Shown here: positions 9,615-17,859 of the stretch, piece after piece
Layout of the letters: the number at the start of each line of letters is the position of its first letter
Position numbering within the stretch: position 1 is the first letter of the stretch
Assembly (NCBI RefSeq): GCF_000284375.1
Contig: NC_017249.1
Coordinates: forward strand, 8,487,001 to 8,551,000
Direction of reading: 5' to 3'
DNA: 64,000 nucleotides
Source: Bradyrhizobium japonicum USDA 6
GTDB taxonomy: Bacteria; Pseudomonadota; Alphaproteobacteria; Rhizobiales; Xanthobacteraceae
Notes under the pieces: model-generated
What the model saw: only the letters and a program-made list of their open reading frames with translations
What the model was told of the DNA's origin: nothing
The model's database searches: none
Program-made: the position numbers and the translations under genes

Positions 9615-9905
9615 ATGAAGAAACTGCTGTTGATCACTCTCGCCCTCGGCATCAACCAGGCGCACGCATCGACCTTCAACTACGTTTGCAAGGACCGCGG
9701 GAAGACGTATCCGCTGACGGTCGACGACGCGAAGAACACCCTGACCTGGAAGGGGACCGTCTACAACATCAAGGAGACCGACTGCGGCAAAGCCGGTTGG
9801 CACGCCGAGAAGGACGGTGTTGGGTTCGACTTCTGCACTGCCACCAAGGGAGTCGCTGACTTCGAGCTTAGTGGCCAGACGGTCATGTGCGACATGAAGC
9901 GATGA
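9615..9905 (+). CDS. Small secreted cysteine-containing hypothetical protein
   Basis: 96 aa beginning MKKLLLITLALGINQAHA, a typical signal peptide cleaved after AHA. The mature protein has four cysteines (YVCK, TDCG, DFCT, VMCD) and a probable beta-rich fold. The ATG at 9615 is preceded by AAAGGACG. It starts 12 nt after the previous gene ends and is convergent with the phospholipase-D-like gene, only 9 bp away. The family is not recognised. Confidence 0.72.
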   Translation: MKKLLLITLALGINQAHASTFNYVCKDRGKTYPLTVDDAKNTLTWKGTVYNIKETDCGKAGWHAEKDGVGFDFCTATKGVADFELSGQTVMCDMKR

Positions 9906-9914
9906 CCAGGTACG

Positions 9915-12569
9915 TCAGATGCACAAAGCCGACTCGTTCTGGCCCGGTAAGGAGGCTTGGGACGCAATGTTCGCAGCAGATTGCTCTCGCTCTGCCTCGG
10001 TTGAACTCCGGCCCATCTGCATCGCTCGCCAAAGTTCGTCGAGAGCATCCCTGATTTCGAGATTTTCCACGCCAGCTGCCTCAAGATTGACGCCGCTGCA
10101 GTAGGTCTCGGCGGGGGACCGAGGCGTCACTTCCCATCCGTGAGCCGACCATAACACTGACCCAGCTCGTTGCATGGTGCTTCGGCCGGCGCGTCCCGGA
10201 TGAACACGGTCCCATTGCTGCATGATCATCGAAAGCTTCTTCATCGCCTTTGCCAGCCCTGCCGCGCGCTCGTTTATCGCGAATCCGGCGTCTCGGATGA
10301 TGAGTTTCTGCGTCAGTGTGGACCGTTGATCGGGATGAGACACAGCGAGAAGGTCAGGGCATTCTAACACGTGGAAGATTGCATCTGCCTGCTGGATAAG
10401 CGCGCCGAGTGATTGCGCCTCTGGCTTGGCGAGCGCGGCAAGCAAGATGGTATACAAGGCACCGTCGCCGATCGCCTTGAGAAACTCGGGCCGCTTGCCC
10501 TCCGCCGCGTAACGGGCCTGCACCTGCCGGAACAATCCTTTTGGCTTCTCGCGGCCATAGGGCTTGACCAATACAATCTGAACGACGCGGCACGCGACGG
10601 ACGCGAGTGCGTCGTCCGAAAACCATCCTTCTTCGTTTCCTTTGATGCAGAGCAGAATAGGAAAAACGATCGCCTGTGCGAGGGTGGCAGGCGGACACGC
10701 CTCGGCAAAACGAGGCTTAGCAAGCCCGGATAAGAAGCTGTCAATTTGGTTGCGCAAAGTTGCAAGCGCCTCTGCATCGCTCCTCCGAGTTGCGGGCGGA
10801 GGCGGCGGCGGTGTCTTTCCGGGATTGTTTTTCGTTTCGCCGTTGGCCTCATATTTCTCGGGTTCGTCAGCACTCCATCTCTCCTGGGATAGATCTATTT
10901 CCGGCTCGTCATCTGAAGTGAAGAGAAACTTCATGATACCGCTGAGCGAAACGCCGTGCATGTCGTTCTGGCCAGGCGGATGCGCTTCGCTCTTCCTGGC
11001 CTCGTCGCTCAACCGATAGGTCAACTTCGACGGATCGACCGATCCGGCCGGTTCGCTCTCGTCATCCGCGCCGGTATCCGGCTTGGTGGGTCCCTGTCGT
11101 TCCAACGGCAAGCTCGACAAGTCGGGCGTCTCGAAGTTGAGGAGACTCGTGGAGACAGCATAGATCGCCTCCATGATGCGCTGCTCGCTTGCACCCGCGA
11201 AGCCTCGCCCGGAGAACACTTGATGATTGGGATCGACCTGGCGGCCACGCGCGGCATTTTCAATGGCTCGCTCGTTGTCGATCCAGCGCGGCAGCGTCGC
11301 CGCGACCGTCGAGCCTGACCGGATTTGCATCGTTGCAAAGACGGGCTCTGGGCCCAATGACGTCTCATCCGGAAGACGCCCCGAGTATCGCGTACCGGAC
11401 CGCTTCATCGCAACGCGAACCACTTGCCGATTTAACTCGAAGGTCAATATCGCGTCATCGCCATCCGGGACAGGCTCAACGAGAGCCTCAATCGCGCGTC
11501 CGGAAGCCCTGAGCCTCAGGCTCGTCAGGCGATAAGCTGGACCGGCTCCTGTATTGCCAGGCACTTCCTCCGGTTTGACGGGGGCGGTGAGAACATCCTT
11601 GGGCAAGCGCTCTTCACCATCGAAGTCGGTGAGGATCGGCGCGAACGCGGCACGTTCCGCCGCATCATACACCGTGACGAGTTCGATGTTCCCGTTGGCG
11701 TGGTTCGCAAGCCATGCCGCAGCAGAGCAGTTCGCCGAGCCCATAACCGCGGCATTGCCGTCGGGTCCCGAGAACCAGCAGAATTTTGCGTGCACCCGGC
11801 GCTTGGGATCACGCTCGACGAACCGAATTTGCAGGGGAAGCTTTGCCAACTGCTTTACATCGAACGAAGCGAAAGATGGGCTTAGGCAGATCACCGCCTT
11901 CCTTACGCCAAACGTATCGTGTGCCCACCGAAGGAATGCGCCGTCGACGTCCGTCGAGCCAGTGTACATCTTAAGCGTCGTGAAGCGACGGCCTTCCCAG
12001 CGACGCGCCAATTGAGGCGCGAGGGGGCGGCCGGGCATGCCGAGAAGAACGGGGCCTAACGTTGGGTCATCCTCCATCCTGTTCAGCCATGGAGCCGACG
12101 CATGAACGGTCTCTATTTGCGAGCGGAAGGATTCCGAGCCGGTCACGGTGCCGACCGATCGCAGAATGGCGGAGACCCACGTCCCGTTGTCTTCCGTGCC
12201 GGGGCCGATCCGCCATGCTGTGGCAAGTTCGTGGTTTCCACCCCAACCCGTATAAGTAAGATTGCCGGAGCCGATCCATACTTTGCCGCCCTCCGCTGAG
12301 AGGCGAGCGATCAGCTTCGGATGGAAGAGGTTTGAAGGCTTCGCCTCGGCCAGCGTGTACCTTCGTCCGAGATGGAATATCTGGCCTGCGCAGCGTTTGA
12401 TAGCGTCACCGATCTGGCCCGCATCGCCCAGGATCAGAATGCGACGGGAGCCGCCTACGGCAAGGTCGTCGAGCGGAATGCGCTCGAAGAAGAGAGGATC
12501 GAATGCATAGGTAAGAAATATGGCGATGGGATACCCGGGCTCTTGGCAGAATTCGCGCGCGCTGATCAT
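9915..12569 (-). CDS. Phospholipase D-like protein with two HKD motifs, possible defence nuclease
   Basis: An 884-aa protein. The N-terminal half has two phospholipase-D-type half-sites: H83-x-K85 followed by GSGN (100-103), and H260-x-K262 followed by GSAN (277-280). Such pairs form one active site that in this superfamily cuts phosphodiesters, in lipids or nucleic acids. The C-terminal half (about 430-884) has a proline-rich linker and helical sequence I do not recognise. The ATG at 12569 overlaps the upstream stop as ATGA; the frame extends further 5' but only over the neighbour. No signal peptide, so a cytoplasmic nuclease is likelier than a lipase. It is the last gene of the defence block. 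Confidence 0.82.
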   Translation of the reverse strand: MISAREFCQEPGYPIAIFLTYAFDPLFFERIPLDDLAVGGSRRILILGDAGQIGDAIKRCAGQIFHLGRRYTLAEAKPSNLFHPKLIARLSAEGGKVWIGSGNLTYTGWGGNHELATAWRIGPGTEDNGTWVSAILRSVGTVTGSESFRSQIETVHASAPWLNRMEDDPTLGPVLLGMPGRPLAPQLARRWEGRRFTTLKMYTGSTDVDGAFLRWAHDTFGVRKAVICLSPSFASFDVKQLAKLPLQIRFVERDPKRRVHAKFCWFSGPDGNAAVMGSANCSAAAWLANHANGNIELVTVYDAAERAAFAPILTDFDGEERLPKDVLTAPVKPEEVPGNTGAGPAYRLTSLRLRASGRAIEALVEPVPDGDDAILTFELNRQVVRVAMKRSGTRYSGRLPDETSLGPEPVFATMQIRSGSTVAATLPRWIDNERAIENAARGRQVDPNHQVFSGRGFAGASEQRIMEAIYAVSTSLLNFETPDLSSLPLERQGPTKPDTGADDESEPAGSVDPSKLTYRLSDEARKSEAHPPGQNDMHGVSLSGIMKFLFTSDDEPEIDLSQERWSADEPEKYEANGETKNNPGKTPPPPPPATRRSDAEALATLRNQIDSFLSGLAKPRFAEACPPATLAQAIVFPILLCIKGNEEGWFSDDALASVACRVVQIVLVKPYGREKPKGLFRQVQARYAAEGKRPEFLKAIGDGALYTILLAALAKPEAQSLGALIQQADAIFHVLECPDLLAVSHPDQRSTLTQKLIIRDAGFAINERAAGLAKAMKKLSMIMQQWDRVHPGRAGRSTMQRAGSVLWSAHGWEVTPRSPAETYCSGVNLEAAGVENLEIRDALDELWRAMQMGRSSTEAEREQSAANIASQASLPGQNESALCI

Positions 12570-14167
12570 GGCCGCCCAAGCGTATCGAGGGAGCGTTTTA
12601 ACATGCGCGCTCCGGACTTCGTCAAGCCGCGCTTGTCGGTGAGATCGAGTTGCTTGAGCCAATCGATTGCCATCGGGAGGCGAGAACCCGTGCGGCCAGG
12701 ATTAAAGCCGTTGTTGCGCGACCATGCCTCGGTGTCCGCTATAAGCACCGACACGTCTTTCCCACGCGGCACCGAAAAGCGTTTCCAGGCGACGCGAAGA
12801 TGTTGCTGAACGGTCCGCATGACGAGTTCGGCCATCACGTCTCGGTAGCTGCGATCGTCTTCGAGAAATTCATCGATCTTCGGGCGAATGACCGCGTTGA
12901 TTCCGATTTGAAAAGGCCCCCCGCTGTCCAAGAGCACGCTCCGACGCGCTACAGCAGCGTCCTCCAGCGGAGCTCGTGCGGACGCGAGACACCAGGCAAC
13001 CGGCAATAGGGCGACAGCAGCATCACCCGAAGATTGGGCGTGCTTGTAAAGCGCAGTTTCGGACAGACCGCCCGCCCAACGTGCTACCCCACCTGCCTCC
13101 ACCCGGCCCTTGCGACAATATTCTTGAACGCGTTCATAGACGGTACGAAACGACAATCCCTCTGCGGTCTCGCCTTTGCCTAGGATACGAAAATGACCTA
13201 ACGCCTCGTCTTTCTCCGGGGCGGCCGCGCTGAGACTGGCGACGACTTCGCTGGATAGCGCTGGTGCGGAGCGCGCGCGCCAAACGGCGTCGACCGCACG
13301 CATAACGGCCGCGAACACGTATTCGTGACAGATCGCGAGGCAGTCCCGCGCGACGTAAGCGAGGAAGCCGTCCGTGCTCGATTCAAGGCAAGCGGGGAGC
13401 CCCTCAGGCGGTTGTTGTGCCGCCTCGAAGATATCCGCCTCCTCGATCGGACGCTCGTTCGCTTCGGTAAGCCAGAGCATTAGCGTGTAATGCCGCAACC
13501 GTCGCCGTTCCGCAGCGTCCGTAGGATTTCGCGGCATAAGAACGTCGATCAGGACCTCACGCTCCCCGCGAGGTATCGATACGATCGACATGGGCTCAGC
13601 AAGTTCTTCGAGTTCCCCGCGCGAAATCCGATCGGTGCTCGGCTTCTTCGCGAGACGCGCGCCGTAAACGGTATCGTGCAGTACCTTGTCGAATTCTTTT
13701 GCGAGCACAGCCCCACGTTCTTCACTAAGTTTGTTGAGCCCATGCGCCGCTTGGCCCGTAAGCTTCAATTGCCGGCTCGATGCGATGTAGGCGTTGAGTG
13801 CGATGTTCTGCGTGAGCTTTCTCAAAGGCAGTGTCTTTTTTCCCGAGTCCAGCGCCTCGTCGGCCGCCTCGACGCCGACCAGGTTATTTACGTCCCGTCG
13901 GATCATTCGGTTCGCCATCACAAAGGCTGCTTCTTGCGCTGCAGCAAATTCGACGAACGACGATCTCTTTTCGGGAAGTCGCGCCTGGGCGTAGCGCCAG
14001 ATCATCCAAGAAATTAAGGACATGTATCGTAGTTTGGGGGTCACAGTTGTGACACCGTCGAACAAATCGTTGCCGATCGCTTGTACCGGGGCGCGAAGCC
14101 CGAGCAAGTCGAGGCCTGCCGTTTGGACAGCATCGAACGAAACCCAGTCAGGTATCGGCACGCTCAT
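12566..14167 (-). CDS. Unknown protein paired with the phospholipase D-like gene (DUF6361-like N terminus)
   Basis: 533 aa, no signal peptide and no nucleotide-binding motif. The N-terminal block around LFDGVTTVTPKLRYMSLISW resembles uncharacterised families such as DUF6361 found near phospholipase-D or helicase genes; I hold that only weakly. The rest is helical with no clear catalytic motif. Its stop overlaps the start of the phospholipase-D-like gene by 4 nt, so the two are almost certainly co-translated and probably act together. It lies 93 bp after the small nuclease-like gene. Confidence 0.75.
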   Translation of the reverse strand: MSVPIPDWVSFDAVQTAGLDLLGLRAPVQAIGNDLFDGVTTVTPKLRYMSLISWMIWRYAQARLPEKRSSFVEFAAAQEAAFVMANRMIRRDVNNLVGVEAADEALDSGKKTLPLRKLTQNIALNAYIASSRQLKLTGQAAHGLNKLSEERGAVLAKEFDKVLHDTVYGARLAKKPSTDRISRGELEELAEPMSIVSIPRGEREVLIDVLMPRNPTDAAERRRLRHYTLMLWLTEANERPIEEADIFEAAQQPPEGLPACLESSTDGFLAYVARDCLAICHEYVFAAVMRAVDAVWRARSAPALSSEVVASLSAAAPEKDEALGHFRILGKGETAEGLSFRTVYERVQEYCRKGRVEAGGVARWAGGLSETALYKHAQSSGDAAVALLPVAWCLASARAPLEDAAVARRSVLLDSGGPFQIGINAVIRPKIDEFLEDDRSYRDVMAELVMRTVQQHLRVAWKRFSVPRGKDVSVLIADTEAWSRNNGFNPGRTGSRLPMAIDWLKQLDLTDKRGLTKSGARMLKRSLDTLGRP

Positions 14168-14260
14168 TAGCTGTTCGCCCCCGCAACGGCAGCGTACCGC
14201 GCGGCCGTGCCAAGGCGAAGCCCTACAGCCAGCGGCAATTCGCTCACGAGCGTTGCCGGG

Positions 14261-14710
14261 CTAACGCAGACGCTCGGCCGTCGACAATTCGAAATCATAT
14301 TCCCAAAGCTCTACACTTGCCGGCACGAGATGCCCGTGCGTTTTAAGGTAATAGGCCGCAAGGCTCTGCTCCTTGCGGTAATGCTTCAACACGAAAAGGA
14401 CCTTTCGATAAGAGCTCGGCGCAACGTGGAAGTAATACATGGCCTCATTCCACACCGTCATCTTCGCGCTCGGCATATTTCCACCTTGCGTCCAGGTATG
14501 GGACTTGCATTCGACAAGTACGGGCGGGTTCTCGCTGCCGAGGTCGAAGCGGTGCAACTTTTTGGTCTCGCCGACGCCCACGGGCACCGCAAAATTTTTC
14601 GTCAGGGCAACTCCCTGCATTGCGAAAAACACGCGTGCTGCGGCCTCGAAATCGTTGCCAGCGTGAGCGTTGCTAAGCGAGCCCGGCCTCTGGAAATTGT
14701 TGTTGTCCAT
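14261..14710 (-). CDS. Small PD-(D/E)XK nuclease-like protein
   Basis: 149 aa. D56 in HRFDLG followed eleven residues later by E67-C-K69 in VLVECKSHTW, with a helix start (DFEAAARVFF) upstream, is the classic PD-(D/E)XK arrangement of restriction-enzyme-like nucleases. The protein is one compact domain without a targeting module. It lies between vsr (97 bp upstream) and the unknown 533-aa gene (93 bp downstream). These gaps differ from the overlaps elsewhere in the block, so a separate promoter could lie at 14711-14807. Confidence 0.72.
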   Translation of the reverse strand: MDNNNFQRPGSLSNAHAGNDFEAAARVFFAMQGVALTKNFAVPVGVGETKKLHRFDLGSENPPVLVECKSHTWTQGGNMPSAKMTVWNEAMYYFHVAPSSYRKVLFVLKHYRKEQSLAAYYLKTHGHLVPASVELWEYDFELSTAERLR

Positions 14711-14807
14711 GCAGGTTCGATCGAATCATCTTAAAGTAGTATTATTGGACCAAAATACGCTCAATTGGGAGCCTGCCTGATGAAGGCTGTCCAGAGCCGC
14801 GCTGCGG

Positions 14808-15251
14808 TCATTCGATGTCGCCGCATCGCTTTTTGGACTTGAGCCACGATTCTACCCGTTTCGCCAGGCCGTCCAGCGACCTCGCCGTTCTACCGCGCAA
14901 GGCGCATTCCCAGACTGTCAGCACACGCCAGCCTCGTTCAGAGAGCTCGGCCCGATTGCGGGCGTCACGTGCTCTGTTCGCCGCGAACTTGGCTGTCCAA
15001 AACGCTTTGCGGGATTTGGGCATTGTCGAGCGATAACAACCATGTGAGTGCCAATAGCATCCGTGCACAAATACGACGGCCTCGAAGCGAGGAAACACCA
15101 AATCCGGACTGCCGGGGAGCGCTCTGTCGTGAAGCTTGTAGCGAAGGCCACGACGGTGAAGCGCCTTTCGGAGCAGTACCTCGGGACCAGTATCCTTTTG
15201 TCCGACGCTCGCCATGATCATTGAGCGCACAGCTGGCTTGACGGTATCCAT
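14808..15251 (-). CDS. vsr: Vsr-type very short patch repair endonuclease
   Basis: 147 aa. Vsr proteins nick DNA 5' of the T in T:G mismatches made by deamination of 5-methylcytosine. Family hallmarks are readable: SMIMASVGQKDTGPEVLLRK near the start, GSPDLVFPRF with the metal-binding aspartate, FVHGCYWHSHGC with catalytic histidine and zinc-type residues, and the late RGWRVLTVWECAL. The ATG at 15251 overlaps the drmC stop as TGATG. It fits functionally with the C5 methyltransferase at the head of the same operon. Confidence 0.9.
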   Translation of the reverse strand: MDTVKPAVRSMIMASVGQKDTGPEVLLRKALHRRGLRYKLHDRALPGSPDLVFPRFEAVVFVHGCYWHSHGCYRSTMPKSRKAFWTAKFAANRARDARNRAELSERGWRVLTVWECALRGRTARSLDGLAKRVESWLKSKKRCGDIE

Positions 15252-16012
15252 CAGACTCTCGCAATGACGTTCGACGTTTCGAGAGCCTCTAGGTGCCGGT
15301 GTAGATCGCGAGGAACGGAGCCCCCGCGGATCAGGACCCCAGCTTCCATGTTTCTTTCCATCGCATGGCCGGTAAGGTTGGCACTGGAGACGAAGCAAAC
15401 CGTCTCGTCGGCGACTGCGATCTTCGCATGAACTTTGCCGCCTGCAAATTTTTCACCTTGGTTTGTCCAAGAGCAGATATGCGCAGTTGGCAGCGCCGCT
15501 TTCATCTTTCCGATCACATCGAATGTGATGCCCCCGCCGTCCTGCTCGCTGAGTTCGAGCAACATTGACAAGCGAACACCGCGTGCGATCGCGCGCTCGA
15601 AGGCCTTCATGACACTGGGGACGGAATAAGCGACGAAGCTGGTAACGAACAAGCGGTTCGCGGCGGCGTCGATCACTTCGAGCAGCGCCTGTTCGGTGCG
15701 ACGGGTCGCGATGGTCGGCCCGGGTGGTCCGGTCCAAACCAATTCCAGTTCCTGCTCGGCTTTCGCGTGGCGGTAACCCACACTGGCTCCCACCAGCAAG
15801 GCCGCGAGGCCTGCAGGTTCGACGGGGTTTGCTTTCCAAGCGGTAACCAAGGAGGTCAAGAGGACCCGAGCGCTCGGCGTCAAAGGCCACTCGTCAAGAC
15901 CGGGAGCCGTCGAGGGACTTACTGATTTGGCGATGACGCGCGCTAGTTGATCGACGCGGGCTGGCGGGGTCTCGGCGACCAAGCGCAGGACGGCATTGAG
16001 CAGTGGGGTCAT
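15251..16012 (-). CDS. drmC: DISARM protein DrmC, phospholipase D-like
   Basis: 253 aa with a single HKD-type half-site: H195-x-K197 (GKVHAKIAVAD) followed by SSANLT (209-214) and a conserved NMEAGVLIRG. Members may dimerise to build one phosphodiesterase active site. Size, motif and position directly after drmB match DrmC of DISARM phage-defence loci. Start and stop overlap the neighbours (ATGA with drmB, TGATG with vsr). Confidence 0.9.
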   Translation of the reverse strand: MTPLLNAVLRLVAETPPARVDQLARVIAKSVSPSTAPGLDEWPLTPSARVLLTSLVTAWKANPVEPAGLAALLVGASVGYRHAKAEQELELVWTGPPGPTIATRRTEQALLEVIDAAANRLFVTSFVAYSVPSVMKAFERAIARGVRLSMLLELSEQDGGGITFDVIGKMKAALPTAHICSWTNQGEKFAGGKVHAKIAVADETVCFVSSANLTGHAMERNMEAGVLIRGGSVPRDLHRHLEALETSNVIARV

Positions 16013-17859
16013 GCGATCGCTCGCGCGAAGAAAGCTGCGTCGTCGGCCTCCAAAGTCGGTATCAGAAGCGCTCGATCGATGTAGCGGTTGCCCTTCTCAC
16101 AGGATGTCTCGGATACGAAAGAACACGCGTGACAGGCGGCGGCATGAAGCGACCGGTCTTTGCCGGGATCGTGCTCGGAACAAAGGGGATCGGAGGAACA
16201 GATACCCGCTCGTCCTAGAGCTTGTGCGAGCAAGCGTCCGAGGTTGTTGGGGCGACCCAATTCGACCAAGCCGCCCAACGTACCGTCTGAATCCGCGGCG
16301 GCGGTATAAATGAGGATGCCGGCTTGTGGTTCGGCTACTTCCACGTCGGCATAGATGCGCTCGCGAATGCTCGCGGCGTTGTAGCCGCATTCCAATGCGA
16401 GTTCTCGGATGAGAAGATGCGAAAGCGTATGCAGCATAGCATAGCGCACGCCAGGGAATTCGCCGCCGTCCATTTTTCGCGCCGCCCGCCAGCCGCGGTG
16501 CCCTTCGAGCAACAGCCGTGCCCGTCGCTGGACGCCCGGGGTAGCTTCCCAGCGCTGCAACGCAGTTTCGTCGAAGGTGAGAAAGACACCCTCCCCGTGT
16601 ACTTCGGTCGCGGGAACCCATGTCGGCGGCGTCGGGGCAAGAGGGGCGCGTGGCGAGCGATCTTCCGGCACAGCCGTCTCTTCCGGCGCATCAACCCGCG
16701 TGAACCCCAAGAGTGCGTTCACTTCGCGCAGACGTTCGAGAAGCAACACGCCCGCGATTTCCTGCGCGAATGCCGCCGGGACGGCGACATTCTTTCCCAA
16801 GAAATGCGGCCAGTCCGTCGGAGGATTTGGCGAGGTGAGCACCTTCCACTCGGGGCCCTTGATGTCGGCGACGGAGACGGCGGCGGTTGCAGCGCCGTCT
16901 TTCACTGCTTGCACCGCATTCCAAATCGCTTCGGCCGAATGCTGGTCTATTCCGGGCAGTACGCCCGTGCGCTTCAACGTCCGCACGGTGATGGCTATCT
17001 CGGCCTCGGACTCCACGTCCACGAAGTAGTCCCAGCCATCTTGTACGAGTTGCGCGACGGTATCGCGGGCCACGGGAATAGCCAAAGCCGACAAAGTTAT
17101 TGGAAACCAGCTATTGGTGGCACCCAACAAGACCGGCCGGGCTTCTTCCTCGCAATTCGCGTCGAAGCGATCCATGTGAGGGTGCCGGCCGCGACAAGCC
17201 GGGAGGGACTCCCGGCCGGACTTCCCGAAAGCGTGGGCCATGTTGCGCGAGGCCCCGCAGCTATCGCATTTGACCCAGAGGTTTTCGGTTTGCAGCGAAG
17301 CGCCGCTCTCGAAGAAGCGAAGCGTTCCGGCACAGGCGGATGGACCGTTATGGACGAAGTAATGCCAGGGAAAATCATCGATGTGTCCGTTTCGGCAGGC
17401 CAGGAGGAAGCGCGCCGGAACCGCATCGGCGTCTCGCGCCGGCTGATCATTTCTCGATCCCCGGCATTGGCGGTGCACGAATTTGGTGTCTTCGAGACGA
17501 AAGCGGCTCTCTTTGCATTCGAAGAGCGCACTGTCGTAGGGAGACAGTAAGCCGCATTTGACGCAGCGGAGCCAGCGCGGGAACGGCTTCACCGGGACAC
17601 CCAAACTCGCTTCCGGCGAGAATGGGTTCGGACTGTCGGTGGTTTGTATGGGCGGAAGGCGTAGCGAGTCGACCTGCTGTCCCAGTTCACGCCGAACGGC
17701 CGCCAGCAGGCGAGCTTCGCGGATCGGGCGGCAGAGATTGACGTCCCACCGGTCGATGCCGAGCGTCACGACCGAGAGGTTGGGTAGATCGACGAGCGCT
17801 CCCGGCCCGTATGTCCACAGGAGCTGGCTGGGGCGCACTTCGCCTACGGGGGTGCTCAT
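16009..17859 (-). CDS. drmB: DISARM protein DrmB (DUF1998 domain)
   Basis: 616 aa. The N terminus (VRPSQLLWTYGPGALVDLPN) and a C-terminal DUF1998 domain identify the family. The latter includes MLHTLSHLLIRELALECGYN and a late cysteine cluster (CSSDPLC, CHAC, SC) likely to bind zinc. Further cysteine pairs in the N-terminal half (VKCGLL and VKCDSCG) suggest a second zinc site. DrmB works with DrmA as the core DISARM complex. The ATG at 17859 overlaps the drmA stop by 4 nt; the frame's extra 5' codons lie inside drmA. Confidence 0.93.
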   Translation of the reverse strand: MSTPVGEVRPSQLLWTYGPGALVDLPNLSVVTLGIDRWDVNLCRPIREARLLAAVRRELGQQVDSLRLPPIQTTDSPNPFSPEASLGVPVKPFPRWLRCVKCGLLSPYDSALFECKESRFRLEDTKFVHRQCRGSRNDQPARDADAVPARFLLACRNGHIDDFPWHYFVHNGPSACAGTLRFFESGASLQTENLWVKCDSCGASRNMAHAFGKSGRESLPACRGRHPHMDRFDANCEEEARPVLLGATNSWFPITLSALAIPVARDTVAQLVQDGWDYFVDVESEAEIAITVRTLKRTGVLPGIDQHSAEAIWNAVQAVKDGAATAAVSVADIKGPEWKVLTSPNPPTDWPHFLGKNVAVPAAFAQEIAGVLLLERLREVNALLGFTRVDAPEETAVPEDRSPRAPLAPTPPTWVPATEVHGEGVFLTFDETALQRWEATPGVQRRARLLLEGHRGWRAARKMDGGEFPGVRYAMLHTLSHLLIRELALECGYNAASIRERIYADVEVAEPQAGILIYTAAADSDGTLGGLVELGRPNNLGRLLAQALGRAGICSSDPLCSEHDPGKDRSLHAAACHACSFVSETSCEKGNRYIDRALLIPTLEADDAAFFARAIA

